From: Priapulus caudatus | Taxonomy: Eukaryota > Priapulida > Priapulimorpha > Priapulimorphida > Priapulidae | Reading direction: 5' to 3' | DNA length: 26,701 nt | Assembly (NCBI RefSeq): GCF_000485595.1 | Contig: NW_014579315.1 | Coordinates: forward strand, 4,880-31,580 | Shown here: positions 26,650 to 26,701 of the stretch, in pieces | How positions within the stretch are numbered: the stretch's first letter is position 1 | Layout: each line of letters opens with the position of its first letter | Position numbers and translations under genes: made by a program | The notes under the pieces: generated by a model | The model's input: the letters and a program-made list of their open reading frames with translations, nothing else | Databases searched by the model: none | What the model was told of the DNA's origin: nothing

Positions 26650-26701
<52 letters not shown>
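26340..26701 (+). repeat. CT microsatellite to window end
   Basis: CT/CCCT/CGCTCTC variants becoming pure (CT)n at the last 45 bases, continuing beyond the window. Confidence 0.95.

Overview
The window looks like repeat-rich nuclear DNA of a metazoan, most likely a marine invertebrate; the phylum cannot be fixed from what is visible. The evidence is split genes with spliceosomal GT/AG introns, intron positions shared with a vertebrate gene, CCCTAA (metazoan telomere-type) arrays, non-autonomous DNA transposons, and kilobases of CA/CG, GT, GA and CT microsatellite. There are no bacterial operons, rRNA, recognised tRNA or CRISPR. Most long ORFs are simple repeat read as protein.

Layout. (1) Positions 95-1819, minus strand: four consecutive internal exons of a GDAP1-like gene (GST-fold, mitochondrial outer-membrane family). 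They correspond to human exons 2-5 with matching intron phases. One exon is very short, and two carry single-base frame breaks. Exon 1 was not found and exon 6 lies left of the window. (2) 1820-4570: intergenic or intronic DNA with microsatellites, a CTCF-type motif, and a 366-bp TIR element with a 9-bp target duplication. (3) 4570-9500 and 10563-17955: two diverged copies (A and B) of one segmental duplication, with collinear blocks U1, U2, CA tract and U4. They differ by insertions that can be defined by comparing the copies: a TTAA-flanked 258-bp element only in A, a roughly 1.8-kb segment only in A, and a roughly 0.9-kb long-TIR element only in B. Copy A ends in an exon-like segment; in copy B the same exon is replaced by a GT microsatellite. 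(4) The spacer between the copies holds a 20-bp minisatellite interrupted by a poly-G/poly-C element. A 376-bp hAT-type element with perfect 30-bp TIRs and an 8-bp target duplication lies just inside copy B. (5) 17950-19440: GT tract and anonymous AT-rich DNA. (6) 19440-22345: GA-rich tracts alternating with three copies of a non-GA unit. (7) 22925-23658: relic hAT transposon with the transposase C-terminal dimerisation signature. (8) 24295-24496: possible minus-strand exon of a Lys-rich/acidic protein. (9) The rest, to a terminal CT microsatellite, is repeats and a GC-rich patch.

The only confidently named protein gene is GDAP1-like. The main interest is the transposon insertions resolved by internal paralogous empty sites, and the telomere-like arrays inside two unrelated small TIR elements. 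Several signs (one-base extras beside homopolymer runs, an N exactly on a homology breakpoint) suggest residual assembly error, so frame breaks should not be read as pseudogenisation without read-level checks.
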